Under the pieces are notes generated by a model. That model saw only the letters and a program-made list of their open reading frames with translations. It ran no database searches and was not told the origin of the DNA. Positions 9,573-18,082 of a stretch of 64,000 bases of DNA are shown here, in pieces (positions within the stretch are counted from its first letter, which is position 1; every line of letters begins with the position of its first letter). Both the position numbers and the translations under genes were made by a program. Source of the stretch: CAMPJM01 sp964440915 (lineage in GTDB: Bacteria; Bacteroidota; Bacteroidia; Cytophagales; Cyclobacteriaceae); contig CAYTTV010000010.1 of the NCBI GenBank assembly GCA_964440915.1, positions 1 to 64,000 on the forward strand, given 5' to 3'.

Positions 9573-10763
9573 TCAATCTATGGAAAAAGCTTTTTTAATT
9601 CCTAATTCTAGCCCTCTTAATTCTGCTAGTCCCCTTAGTCTGCCGATGGCGGAATAGCCAGGATTGGTTTTTTTCTTGAGATCGTCTAACATTTGGTGAC
9701 CATGGTCAGGACGCATCGGCAACCTTCTGTCGGCCCTTCCTTCTTTGGCTCTTTTCTCCTGCTCTTCTACGAGAGCCTTAACTACTTCGTACATATCTAC
9801 ATCACCATCCAAATGATCTGCTTCAAAGAAGTTACCTTCAGCATCACTCGTCGTGCTTCTCAAATGGATAAAGTTGATACGATGACCAAGTCTTTTTACC
9901 ATTCCTGCCAGATCGTTGTCGGCTCTTACGCCATAGGATCCTGTGCAAAAACATAGGCCATTGTTGGGGCTATCTTTTACTGCAAGCAAGTCTTTGGCAT
10001 CCTGTTCGGTAGAGACCACTCGTGGCAATCCCAAGATTGGGTATGGAGGATCATCCGGATGGATGGCCATCAACACACCAGCCTCTTCTGCAACAGGTAT
10101 AATCTCAGACAAGAAATAATTCAAGTTGGCTTTCAACTCTTTGGGTCCAATATTTTTATAGGTATCTAGCACGGTTTGAAACTGGTCAAGGGTATAACCC
10201 TCTTCGGCTCCAGGCAACCCTGCGATAATATTAGCAATCAATGTATCTATCTCTTCCTGAGAAAGCCCGTCTAAATACTGCTTCGCTTTTTGCTTTTGTG
10301 CTTCATCATAATGCGCTTCAGCACCCGGTCGTTTCAACAAGTAAAGTTCAAAAGCCGCAAAAGCCGTGGCATCGAACCGAAGGGCCAATGACCCATCTGG
10401 CATTTCATATTTTAGATCGGTTCTTGTCCAATCCAGCACAGGCATAAAGTTGTAACATACAGTGTCTATGCCACACTTGCCCAGGTTACGAATGCTTTGC
10501 TTATAATTCTCTATGTATTCCTGATATTTTCCGGATCTTGTCTTGATGTTCTCATGAACAGGGATGCTTTCTACCACAGACCAAGTAAGGCCAGCGGCTT
10601 CCACCTCCTTTTTTCTCTTCATGATCTCATCCACTTCCCACACTTGTCCATTGGGAATATGATGCAAAGCTGTAACAATGCCTGTTGCACCAGCTTGTTT
10701 GATGTCCCATAAGCTTACGCCGTCATTCGGACCATACCACCTCCAAGTTTGTTCCATGCTCAT
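9573..10763 (-). CDS. uxuA: Mannonate dehydratase
   Basis: Dehydrates D-mannonate to 2-keto-3-deoxygluconate. The 396-residue protein carries the family landmarks WRWYGPNDGVSLWDIKQAG near the N-terminus, HPDDPPYPILGLPRVVS with metal-ligand His, LCFCTGSYGVR, INFIHLRS and the C-terminal MRPDHGHQMLDD. The start overlaps the uxaE stop by four bases (ATGA); a second ATG two codons later is an alternative. UxuA is the point where glucuronate and galacturonate branches are already joined. Confidence 0.96.
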   Translation of the reverse strand: MSMEQTWRWYGPNDGVSLWDIKQAGATGIVTALHHIPNGQVWEVDEIMKRKKEVEAAGLTWSVVESIPVHENIKTRSGKYQEYIENYKQSIRNLGKCGIDTVCYNFMPVLDWTRTDLKYEMPDGSLALRFDATAFAAFELYLLKRPGAEAHYDEAQKQKAKQYLDGLSQEEIDTLIANIIAGLPGAEEGYTLDQFQTVLDTYKNIGPKELKANLNYFLSEIIPVAEEAGVLMAIHPDDPPYPILGLPRVVSTEQDAKDLLAVKDSPNNGLCFCTGSYGVRADNDLAGMVKRLGHRINFIHLRSTTSDAEGNFFEADHLDGDVDMYEVVKALVEEQEKRAKEGRADRRLPMRPDHGHQMLDDLKKKTNPGYSAIGRLRGLAELRGLELGIKKAFSID

Positions 10764-12010
10764 ATGAATAGTTTTTTAATGTGTCGTTTATATAAATTTT
10801 CCATAACATTCCTTCCTGCCAAATCACTAAATTTATCTAGCGTCTGAAGATACTGCTCTCCCTTTTCGCCCGCTATCTTATAAGAACAGTGTAGCAACTG
10901 ACGAAAATCAGGATTGTAATCAGGATGATCCTGCTCATGACGCAGTGCGTTGGCATAGTCATTTCCGCTCCAAGCTTTTACCGTTTCTACTGTAGGCAAC
11001 TTTTGTTTGTCGATATCTAATACGGTTGCATAAGGCCCAGTCAACTCATCGAATCGGTCTAAAGCTTCAATGTAAATATCTTTAGCAATTTCCAACCCTT
11101 CATTTTCAGCCATTGCAAGGCCTATCAGTTCTTCGAGCCAGGTCGTTCCAGCAGTTTTCACATGCAAGCCAACACTATGCTTCTTGATTGCATCCCTGAT
11201 GATCGGATAAATAGAGAACTTATCGCTACCAGAGTGAACACTTAGCTTCAACATCTGGGGCAAGGAGAATTCTTTTATCGCAAATTTGATCACTAAAATA
11301 TCCTCTTCAAACTCCTTTGAGAATTGCTCTAAATCTCCTACGTAATCCACCCCCTTATTAAAACGTCCTGTAAACTTAGGCGCAATAGTATCGGGATCTA
11401 CCCCGTAAAACTTCAGGGCTGCTAATATAAAAAAGAGTTCAATGGGTGTTTGAGGATCATCTACTTCATCCATAGAGACTTCCGCAACGAAATTCCCTCT
11501 CCCTTTGGCTTTTGATACATGGTCATAGACTTTTCCTGCTTCTTTTGCCGCTAGCAAAAATTGCTTGGCTATGGCTTGCAGCGCTTCTCTGGTAATATCA
11601 AAGCTGGTTTGGATGCCTGGGATAGTCAACTCTCCAAGGTATTTTTCGCAATATTGGATGAATTTCTCTATTTCTTCATCAGAAGCCGATTTACCGATAT
11701 ATTCAGCTACATCTATCGTAAAGAAGTCTGATGAATCTAAAAAGTCGTCTACGGTTTGTAGGGTTATATGATCTGCATCCACAAAATAGGGGCCTGCCCA
11801 GTCCAATAATTTCACTGCTTCATCGGCCTCTTTTCGTACACTCTCAGGCTTTGAATGAACCGTCTTGTGTTCGCGATTAGACTTATTCCAAACAGGTGTG
11901 ATCTCCACATTCAGCTCTTCTTTGGCTTTTAATATTGCCTGCAATTGAGCTTTACCTTCCTTGGCGAATCGGTCACCCATTCCAAAAGAATACTTTCCTA
12001 TGTTTTTCAT
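10760..12010 (-). CDS. uxaE: Tagaturonate epimerase (UxaE family)
   Basis: Converts D-tagaturonate to D-fructuronate, letting galacturonate join the mannonate branch without the classic UxaB/UxaA pair. The 416-residue protein begins with KNIGKYSFGMGDRFAKEG, the recognisable N-terminal signature of this family (PF16257 by memory), and contains SVHSGSDKFSIYP and GLHVKTAGTTWLEEL. Neighbours support the role: all genes needed for the joined pathway are adjacent and no altronate dehydratase (uxaA) or tagaturonate reductase (uxaB) is in the operon. The stop overlaps uxuA. Confidence 0.9.
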   Translation of the reverse strand: MKNIGKYSFGMGDRFAKEGKAQLQAILKAKEELNVEITPVWNKSNREHKTVHSKPESVRKEADEAVKLLDWAGPYFVDADHITLQTVDDFLDSSDFFTIDVAEYIGKSASDEEIEKFIQYCEKYLGELTIPGIQTSFDITREALQAIAKQFLLAAKEAGKVYDHVSKAKGRGNFVAEVSMDEVDDPQTPIELFFILAALKFYGVDPDTIAPKFTGRFNKGVDYVGDLEQFSKEFEEDILVIKFAIKEFSLPQMLKLSVHSGSDKFSIYPIIRDAIKKHSVGLHVKTAGTTWLEELIGLAMAENEGLEIAKDIYIEALDRFDELTGPYATVLDIDKQKLPTVETVKAWSGNDYANALRHEQDHPDYNPDFRQLLHCSYKIAGEKGEQYLQTLDKFSDLAGRNVMENLYKRHIKKLFI

Positions 12011-12097
12011 ATTTATGAATACCTAGAGTGCTAGGCCTGTTGCTTTTTTTGTTGCTAAAAATATTTACTTTCCTTTCTTATAATGCTATGCTTTTCA

Positions 12098-12940
12098 CTA
12101 CACACCACTAAATGCACTAAAGCCGCCATCAATTGGCACAACCACACCCGTAACAAAGGCACTGCCACTTCCGCATAGCCATAACAAAGTGCCATTTAGG
12201 TCATCAGGAGCACCAAATCGCTGCATTGGGGTGTGAGAAATAATTGTATTGCCTCTGTCTGTCAATGATCCATCCTCATTGGTAAGCAATCTTCTGTTTT
12301 GCTCAGTAAGGAAAAACCCAGGCGCCATGGCATTTACTCTAATGCCCACCCTGGAGAAATGAACCGCCAACCATTGTGTAAAATTACTTACTGCTGCTTT
12401 GGCGCCACTATAGGCGGGTATTTTCGTAAGCGGTGTAAAGGCATTCATAGAGGATATATTCAAGACAACCCCCTCCCCTTTATCCACCATGTCTTTGGAA
12501 AATTCTCGAGTAGGCAAAAAAGTACCCAAGAAGTTCAAGTTGAAAACAAATTGAATACCGTCAGGATCAAGATCGAAGAAGGTAGTCAAGGTTTCATCGC
12601 CGATATGTTCTTTCAGCAAGAATTCCTTAGTAGTAGTTCCTTTGGGATGGTTACCTCCTGCACCATTGACAAGTATATCACAAGGACCCAATGCCTTCAA
12701 TACTGTTTCATGAGCTGTTACTAAACTTTCTGCCTTCAACACATTCGCTTCTACGCCTATCGCATTCCCTCCCGCAGCCACGATTTCATCTGCTGCTTCT
12801 TGAGCGGCTTTTAGGTTTAAGTCCAAAATAGCAACTTTTGCTCCTTGTTCCGCAAAGGTCTTTGCAAACGCACGGCACAACACTCCACCTCCACCCGTAA
12901 CAACAACCACCTTGTTTTTAAATTCTTCTGATTTGTACAT
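12098..12940 (-). CDS. uxuB: SDR-type D-mannonate oxidoreductase / fructuronate reductase
   Basis: Predicted to reduce D-fructuronate to D-mannonate with NAD(P)H. A 280-residue classical short-chain dehydrogenase: cofactor motif TGGGGVLCRAFA near residues 15-26, NGAGGN, catalytic Ser in NISSMNAF and the YSGAKAA Tyr/Lys pair. It is not the long-chain UxuB of E. coli but matches the SDR-type enzyme known from Bacillus subtilis (YjmF). It is the first gene of the operon and lies directly behind the double operator; an 87-base gap containing a small palindrome (12022-12035) separates it from uxaE. Confidence 0.85.
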   Translation of the reverse strand: MYKSEEFKNKVVVVTGGGGVLCRAFAKTFAEQGAKVAILDLNLKAAQEAADEIVAAGGNAIGVEANVLKAESLVTAHETVLKALGPCDILVNGAGGNHPKGTTTKEFLLKEHIGDETLTTFFDLDPDGIQFVFNLNFLGTFLPTREFSKDMVDKGEGVVLNISSMNAFTPLTKIPAYSGAKAAVSNFTQWLAVHFSRVGIRVNAMAPGFFLTEQNRRLLTNEDGSLTDRGNTIISHTPMQRFGAPDDLNGTLLWLCGSGSAFVTGVVVPIDGGFSAFSGV

Positions 12941-12963
12941 GGTTCAATTTTTTATGATTAAGT

Positions 12964-12979
12964 CCGTGTACGAACACGG
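12964..12979. promoter_or_regulatory. Operator O1 for the LacI-type uronate regulator
   Basis: CCGTGTACGAACACGG: two 6-base inverted half-sites (CCGTGT/ACACGG) around a CG-containing centre, the usual architecture of a LacI-family site. It lies 24 bases upstream of uxuB, just downstream of the minus-strand -7 box at 12984-12991, a good position for repression. Confidence 0.7.
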
Positions 12980-12983
12980 CTTT

Positions 12984-12991
12984 CAAATGTA
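12984..12991 (-). promoter_or_regulatory. -7 box of the uxuB operon promoter
   Basis: Minus-strand TACATTTG matches the Bacteroidota -7 consensus TAnnTTTG. No TTTG is found at the expected -33 distance, so the -33 element is weak or degenerate. Transcription would start near 12979, inside operator O1. Confidence 0.45.
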
Positions 12992-13040
12992 GGAAAATAA
13001 TTTCAAAGGAAAAAGAAAATTACAGGAATAAGTTTTTAAT

Positions 13041-13056
13041 CCGTGTACGAACACGA
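13041..13056. promoter_or_regulatory. Operator O2 for the LacI-type uronate regulator
   Basis: CCGTGTACGAACACGA differs from O1 only in the last base and has the same orientation. The two sites are 77 bases apart start to start. O2 lies upstream of the likely -33 regions of both divergent promoters, which would allow DNA looping or autoregulation of the regulator gene. Confidence 0.7.
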
Positions 13057-13117
13057 AATGTTTTCAAACGGTTACATTTTTATATATATTTATTTTTGTA
13101 TTTAAAAGTGCTGCCTT

Positions 13118-14164
13118 TTGGAAAAGAAAATCACCATAAAAGAAATTGCTGAAAAAGCCAATGTATCGCCTGGTACAGTAGACCGTGTACTGCACAATCG
13201 AGGAGAAGTATCTCAGAAAACCCGAGATAAGATTCTACAGATTATCCGTGACGGTCAATATGAACCTAATATCTTCGCCCGCAACCTGGTATTGAATAAG
13301 ACCTATCCCATAGCGGCCCTCTTACCTCAGCATCGAGAAGAAGATTACTGGGCAAGTCAGGCAAAAGGCATTCAACTGGCCGATCAAGAACTCAAGGCTT
13401 TTGGTATACAGACGACTTTTTATTATTTCAATGAAGCCAGCCCCTCTTCCTTTGACAAAGAGGCAAAAAAACTTCTGAACACCAACCTCAGCGCAGTACT
13501 GCTGGCACCGGTCATCTACCATAAAGCCAAATGGCTTGCCCAAGTATGTTTGGAGAAGGGCATCCCTTGCATCATCATCGATTCAGACATCCCCAAAGTG
13601 GAAAAGCTCTCATTTATAGGTCAAAACGCCTTTCAAAGCGGCTACCTCGCAGCAAAACTCCTGAACTACGGAGGCGAAAACCAAACTTTGTATATGGCCA
13701 CCATTACTATGGCGTCCGATAATAACGACATCCTTAATCAGCGCAAAGAAGGCTTTATGGATTACTTCAGAAAAACAAAAAAGCGCGTGAACATTCAGGC
13801 CCGTGACCTGCATGCCGAAGACGGCGCTTTTGAGGAGCTAATGGAAGATTTCATCGCTAATATTCTGCCTGGCGATAAGATATTTGCCCCTAACTCAAAA
13901 GTCCATAACATTGCTGCTGGACTTAAAAAACACAACAAGTCGGGCAAGGTCGCTTTGATAGGATACGATTTAACGCCTAAGAATGTCCAGTACTTACAAA
14001 ACGGCGTCATTGATTTTCTGATCAATCAAAAGCCCGAGCTTCAAGGTTATCAAGGGATACAATTATTATACAAGCATTTGGTACTGAAACAGGAGGTTCC
14101 CAAAACTGTTTTCATGCCTTTGGAGATCGTTACAAAGGAAAACATCGAGTATGTAAGCTTCTAA
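13118..14164 (+). CDS. LacI-family transcriptional regulator of uronate genes
   Basis: DNA-binding regulator of 348 residues. The N-terminus ITIKEIAEKANVSPGTVDRV is a LacI helix-turn-helix with hinge; the remainder is a periplasmic-binding-protein-like sensor domain (residues about 60-340). The variant PGTVDRVLHNRG is typical of Bacteroidota LacI proteins with the sugar-binding type 4 sensor. It begins with TTG, the only sensible start because the helix-turn-helix follows at once; a -7-like TATTTTTG lies at 13091-13098, implying a very short leader. Its divergent position and the two shared operators make the uronate operon its obvious target; the effector is probably a pathway intermediate, which is inference. 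Confidence 0.9.
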   Translation: MEKKITIKEIAEKANVSPGTVDRVLHNRGEVSQKTRDKILQIIRDGQYEPNIFARNLVLNKTYPIAALLPQHREEDYWASQAKGIQLADQELKAFGIQTTFYYFNEASPSSFDKEAKKLLNTNLSAVLLAPVIYHKAKWLAQVCLEKGIPCIIIDSDIPKVEKLSFIGQNAFQSGYLAAKLLNYGGENQTLYMATITMASDNNDILNQRKEGFMDYFRKTKKRVNIQARDLHAEDGAFEELMEDFIANILPGDKIFAPNSKVHNIAAGLKKHNKSGKVALIGYDLTPKNVQYLQNGVIDFLINQKPELQGYQGIQLLYKHLVLKQEVPKTVFMPLEIVTKENIEYVSF

Positions 14165-14280
14165 CAAAGGATTATTTTGCTTCTTACTATACAATAGATT
14201 TATTGGAAAGAAGCGTTTGATATTATATTTTTATACCGAACAAATCACCTTACTTTTAATCGCTTCGCTAAACCTTAACC

Positions 14281-15681
14281 ATGAACTTCAAACCATACCT
14301 TTTACCCTTCCTTATGATGACGATATTTTCTGTCGCTCATGCCAATGTAAGCCTTCCTACGATTTTTGGTAACCATATGGTATTGCAACAAAACGCAGAA
14401 GTGCCGTTTTGGGGATGGGCCAGAGCTACTGAAGAAATTTCTATTACCACCAGTTGGGATGGAAAGACTATCACCACCAAAGGAGATCCTAATGCCCAAT
14501 GGAAAGTATTGCTCACGACTCCAGCCGCAGGAGGCCCTTATTCAATAACGATCAAAGGGTATAATACGATCGTATTGGAAGACATCCTGATTGGGGAGGT
14601 TTGGTTATGTTCCGGCCAGTCCAACATGGAAATGTCCGCCAATTGGGGCATTGACAACAAGGAAGAAGCAATAAAAAATGCAAATCACCCCAATATCCGA
14701 TTTTTCAATGTTGCCCAAAGAACCGCAGACGCCCCTCAAATAAACCTTGATGGACAATGGCAAGTATGCACTCCTGAAACCATGCAACACACTAGTGCGG
14801 TAGCCTATTTTTTCGGTAGGGAACTGGCCGAAAACCTGGATGTTCCCATAGGGCTTATTCACAGCAGTTGGGGTGGCTCACCTGCTGAAGCTTGGGTAAA
14901 TGCTAAAGTGATTACAGCCGATGAAACTCTGTCTACTGAATCGATCAAGATACAGGAAATGGAGTGGGCACCTCGGGAGCCAGGAAAAGCTTATAATGCC
15001 ATGCTGGCACCTATTATTCCCTATCGAATTGCAGGTGCATTATGGTATCAAGGCGAGACCAACACCTACAGTCCGGTCACATATGCTCGGCTGTTGCCTG
15101 CCCTCATAAACAATTGGAGGAGCGAATGGGGATACGAATTTCCCTTTTATTACGTACAGATAGCCCCTTTTAATTATGGCAGGCCGCTTGAAGGGGCAGT
15201 GCTTAGAGATGCCCAACGCAGAAGCATGATCACCCCCAACACAGGCATGGTCGTGACAAGCGACATAGGCAATATCGATGACATACATCCTACCAACAAG
15301 CTGGATGTTGGCCTTAGGCTTGCGAACTGGGCCCTCAATAAAACCTATGGAATGAAAGATAGGCCAGTATCCGGGCCATTGTTCAGAAATATGGAAAAAG
15401 AAGGAAAGCGAATACGAATCCATTTTGATTTTGCAGAAAACGGCTTGATGATAAAAGGCAAACAACTCACACACTTTGAAATTGCTGGCGAAGACCAAAA
15501 ATTTGTGCCTGCCAAAGCTAAGATAGCGGGCAAGACAATAATCGTATGGGCGCAGCAGGTCAAAGATCCCGTTGCGGTTCGTTTTGCTTTTACCAATATG
15601 TCAGCGCCTAACCTTTTCAACAAAGAAGGCTTACCTGCCTCAACTTTCAGAACAGATGATTGGGAAATCGTTATCAAATAA
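14281..15681 (+). CDS. Sialate O-acetylesterase family SGNH esterase, secreted
   Basis: Predicted exported carbohydrate esterase removing O-acetyl groups from sugars. The 466-residue protein has a signal peptide (residues 1-21, cleavage after AHA). The nucleophile Ser114 is in LCSGQSNMEMS, the partner Asp/His in IDDIHPTNKLDVG near the C-terminal third, and WYQGETN is the third SGNH block. Many members annotated as sialate esterases act on plant polysaccharides; here, next to uronate and rhamnose genes, deacetylation of pectin or similar glycans is more likely than sialic acid, with no sialic acid genes nearby. Confidence 0.88.
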   Translation: MNFKPYLLPFLMMTIFSVAHANVSLPTIFGNHMVLQQNAEVPFWGWARATEEISITTSWDGKTITTKGDPNAQWKVLLTTPAAGGPYSITIKGYNTIVLEDILIGEVWLCSGQSNMEMSANWGIDNKEEAIKNANHPNIRFFNVAQRTADAPQINLDGQWQVCTPETMQHTSAVAYFFGRELAENLDVPIGLIHSSWGGSPAEAWVNAKVITADETLSTESIKIQEMEWAPREPGKAYNAMLAPIIPYRIAGALWYQGETNTYSPVTYARLLPALINNWRSEWGYEFPFYYVQIAPFNYGRPLEGAVLRDAQRRSMITPNTGMVVTSDIGNIDDIHPTNKLDVGLRLANWALNKTYGMKDRPVSGPLFRNMEKEGKRIRIHFDFAENGLMIKGKQLTHFEIAGEDQKFVPAKAKIAGKTIIVWAQQVKDPVAVRFAFTNMSAPNLFNKEGLPASTFRTDDWEIVIK

Positions 15682-15769
15682 ATGAGCAACTCCATACAAC
15701 CAAACACTTCAATGATTATTTTGGTTGAGCCAAAAGCTTTCCTATTTTACAACCTCTAACCCTTACGCT

Positions 15770-16936
15770 ATGTCAAAAAAACATTCTCGTGCTACTGGTT
15801 TTTCCCGCAGAGGATTTATTCGAAACCTGGCCATTGGCTTGGGCGGTGCTTCAGCTTACTACTTTTGTGGCATACCTGAATCTATTGGAAAAGACATTGA
15901 TAAATTTTCTTCTTTGGCGAAAACGTCTAGAGACAAACAAAACAGAAAGTTAGGGATAGCCTTGGTTGGGCTTGGAAGCTACTCTACACACCAGCTCGCG
16001 CCAGCATTGCAAGAAACAAAAAACTGCTATTTGGCAGGCATCGTAACAGGCACGCCAACAAAAGCAGCACAATGGAAGGAAAAATATAATATCCCAGAAA
16101 AAAACATATACAACTATGAAAATTTTGATGCTATCAAAAGCAATCCAGACATAGATATTGTATATGTGGTTTTGCCCAACAGCATGCATGCCGAGTATAC
16201 GATCAGGGCTGCTGAGGCGGGCAAACATGTGATCTGTGAGAAGCCTATGGCGACTACTGTAAAAGATGCAGCGCAAATGGTTGAAGCCTGCAAAAAGGCT
16301 GACCGTATGCTGTCAGTAGGATATAGGCTACACTATGATCCTCATAACCAGCACATGATGAAACTGGGCCGAGAACGAACATTTGGCAAAATCAACTCGC
16401 TTGAGGCTGCGCATAGCTTTGTAATGGGTAACAATAGAAATGCTTGGCGGCTGGATAACAATCTGGCTGGTGGCGGTCCATTAATGGATCTAGGGGTATA
16501 CTGTACACAAGGTGTGCTTTATACCATAGGGGAAATGCCTACCACAATTACTGCTCAATTTGGAGAAGTTACTAAACCACATCTTTTCGATAGTGTGGAG
16601 CAATCTATCTCATGGCAAATGGAGTTCCCAAGTAAAGCCATTGCCAAATGCACTACGAGCTATGCCGATAGAGGCAATATATTACGGGCAGAAGCAGAGA
16701 CTGGCTGGTTTGAGCTCCAGCCTGCTTATGCTTACGGAGGAATCAGAGGGGAAACTAGCGAAGGCCCAATGAACCTCCCACAGGTAAATCAGCAAGCATT
16801 GCAGATGGATGATTTTGCTCATTGCGTTATGAACAAACAAAAAAGCATCGTTTCAGGAGAAATGGGCCTTAGAGACGTAAAGCTGCTAATAGCCACATAC
16901 GAAGCCGCAAAAACAGGAGAAAAAATCAGGCTTTAA
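15770..16936 (+). CDS. Gfo/Idh/MocA-family oxidoreductase with Tat signal
   Basis: NAD(P)-dependent sugar oxidoreductase, probably exported folded with its cofactor. I use the ATG giving MSKKHSRATGF, followed by a twin-arginine signal SRRGFIRNLAIGLGG; a TTG start 15 codons earlier is possible but less likely. The Rossmann motif GIALVGLGSYSTHQL is near residue 58-72, and the family motif VICEKPMATT with the catalytic Lys follows. Length, about 388 residues, resembles glucose-fructose oxidoreductases. It follows the esterase by 88 bases on the same strand and ends at a shared hairpin with galT. Substrate unknown. Confidence 0.85.
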   Translation: MSKKHSRATGFSRRGFIRNLAIGLGGASAYYFCGIPESIGKDIDKFSSLAKTSRDKQNRKLGIALVGLGSYSTHQLAPALQETKNCYLAGIVTGTPTKAAQWKEKYNIPEKNIYNYENFDAIKSNPDIDIVYVVLPNSMHAEYTIRAAEAGKHVICEKPMATTVKDAAQMVEACKKADRMLSVGYRLHYDPHNQHMMKLGRERTFGKINSLEAAHSFVMGNNRNAWRLDNNLAGGGPLMDLGVYCTQGVLYTIGEMPTTITAQFGEVTKPHLFDSVEQSISWQMEFPSKAIAKCTTSYADRGNILRAEAETGWFELQPAYAYGGIRGETSEGPMNLPQVNQQALQMDDFAHCVMNKQKSIVSGEMGLRDVKLLIATYEAAKTGEKIRL

Positions 16937-16978
16937 AAAGTTTGTTCCATTATCATAACAGACAGTGGAACAAACTTT
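16937..16978. terminator. Bidirectional terminator between convergent genes
   Basis: A 13-bp perfect inverted repeat (16937-16949 with 16966-16978) lies between the stop of the Gfo/Idh gene and the stop of galT. The arms begin with AAAG and end with CTTT, so both strands carry a short U-tract. Confidence 0.75.
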
Positions 16979-16985
16979 AATATGA

Positions 16986-18038
16986 TCAAGACCTTCTACT
17001 TTTATAATGCTCGAGGGACAAAGATCTTAATTTGTCTGCACTAAACTCAGCCGTAATATCCCTTTGTGGCTCAGCCATCATTTCATACCCTACCATAAAT
17101 TTCTTGACGGTAGCCGACCGCAAGAGAGGTGGGTAGAAATGCATATGGAAGTGCCATTCCTCATGTGCCTGTCCATCCGTAGGCCGTTGGTGAATTCCTG
17201 ATGAATAAGGAAAAGAAATCTCAAATAAATTATCGTATTTGGTAGTGAGTTGCTTGAGGATTTCAGCAAAATCCCGTTTTTCTTTCTCAGTCATCATATT
17301 GATGTCCTGGAAATGTCTTTTGCTCACGATCATCGTTTCATATGGCCATACAGCCCAGAAAGGCACCAACGCAACAAAACTATCATTCTCCAACACCATT
17401 CTTTCATTTTCTTCTAGCTCCAAAGCAACGTAATCGCTTAAAAGGCTTCTTCCATGCTGCTCAAAATATTGCTTCATCTGAACACCTTCCTTAGCAGGCT
17501 CTTCCGGGATCATACTCTGAGCCCATATTTGCCCATGAGGATGCGGATTGCTGCATCCCATGATTTCTCCTTTGTTCTCAAAGATCTGGACATAATTAAT
17601 AAATGACTCAGCACCCAGCACCCTGTATTCCTCCTGCCAGGTTTCGATGACTTTTACGATATCTTCATGGGCCATCTCTGGAAGTGTTAGGTCAAAACGA
17701 GGTGAGAAACATACAACCTTGCATATCCCCCGCTCTCCCACTGCCTTCAAAAGCCCTCCTTTCTCATAGCTTCCTTTGGGCACGTCGGGGTGCAAAGCCC
17801 CAAAATCATTGACAAATACATACGTACTCTCATAATCTGGATTTCGTTCTCCTCCAGCCCGTAAATTTCCAGGACCTAAGTAGTTTCCAGGATCATTTTG
17901 CGGGCGTTGTACTTCTTCCACTTTCTCCTGTTTCCCCTGCCAAGGTCGCTTTGTGCGATGAGGACTTACCAGAACCCATTCTCCTGTAAGGATATTGTAC
18001 CTTCTATGAGGGTGCTCCAACATATCAAATTGTTCCAT
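16986..18038 (-). CDS. galT: Galactose-1-phosphate uridylyltransferase
   Basis: Leloir enzyme that exchanges UMP between UDP-glucose and galactose-1-phosphate. The 350-residue protein carries the active-site motif SNPHPHGQIWAQ near residues 182-193 (uridylylated His in HPHGQ), the N-terminal RYNILTGEWVLVSPHRTKRP and a C-terminal WHFHMHFYPPLLR metal-binding block. It lies 44 bases after galK on the same strand. No galE or galM is in the window, so epimerase must be encoded elsewhere. Confidence 0.97.
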   Translation of the reverse strand: MEQFDMLEHPHRRYNILTGEWVLVSPHRTKRPWQGKQEKVEEVQRPQNDPGNYLGPGNLRAGGERNPDYESTYVFVNDFGALHPDVPKGSYEKGGLLKAVGERGICKVVCFSPRFDLTLPEMAHEDIVKVIETWQEEYRVLGAESFINYVQIFENKGEIMGCSNPHPHGQIWAQSMIPEEPAKEGVQMKQYFEQHGRSLLSDYVALELEENERMVLENDSFVALVPFWAVWPYETMIVSKRHFQDINMMTEKEKRDFAEILKQLTTKYDNLFEISFPYSSGIHQRPTDGQAHEEWHFHMHFYPPLLRSATVKKFMVGYEMMAEPQRDITAEFSADKLRSLSLEHYKSRRS

Positions 18039-18082
18039 ATTTTCTGCTTTTAATGTCCAAGCTGCTACTGTTGCGCTTCTGA

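Noticed and set aside
14281..15681. Sialic acid catabolism from the esterase annotation
   Set aside because: No nan genes nearby; the family is broad and the context is uronate and rhamnose utilisation.
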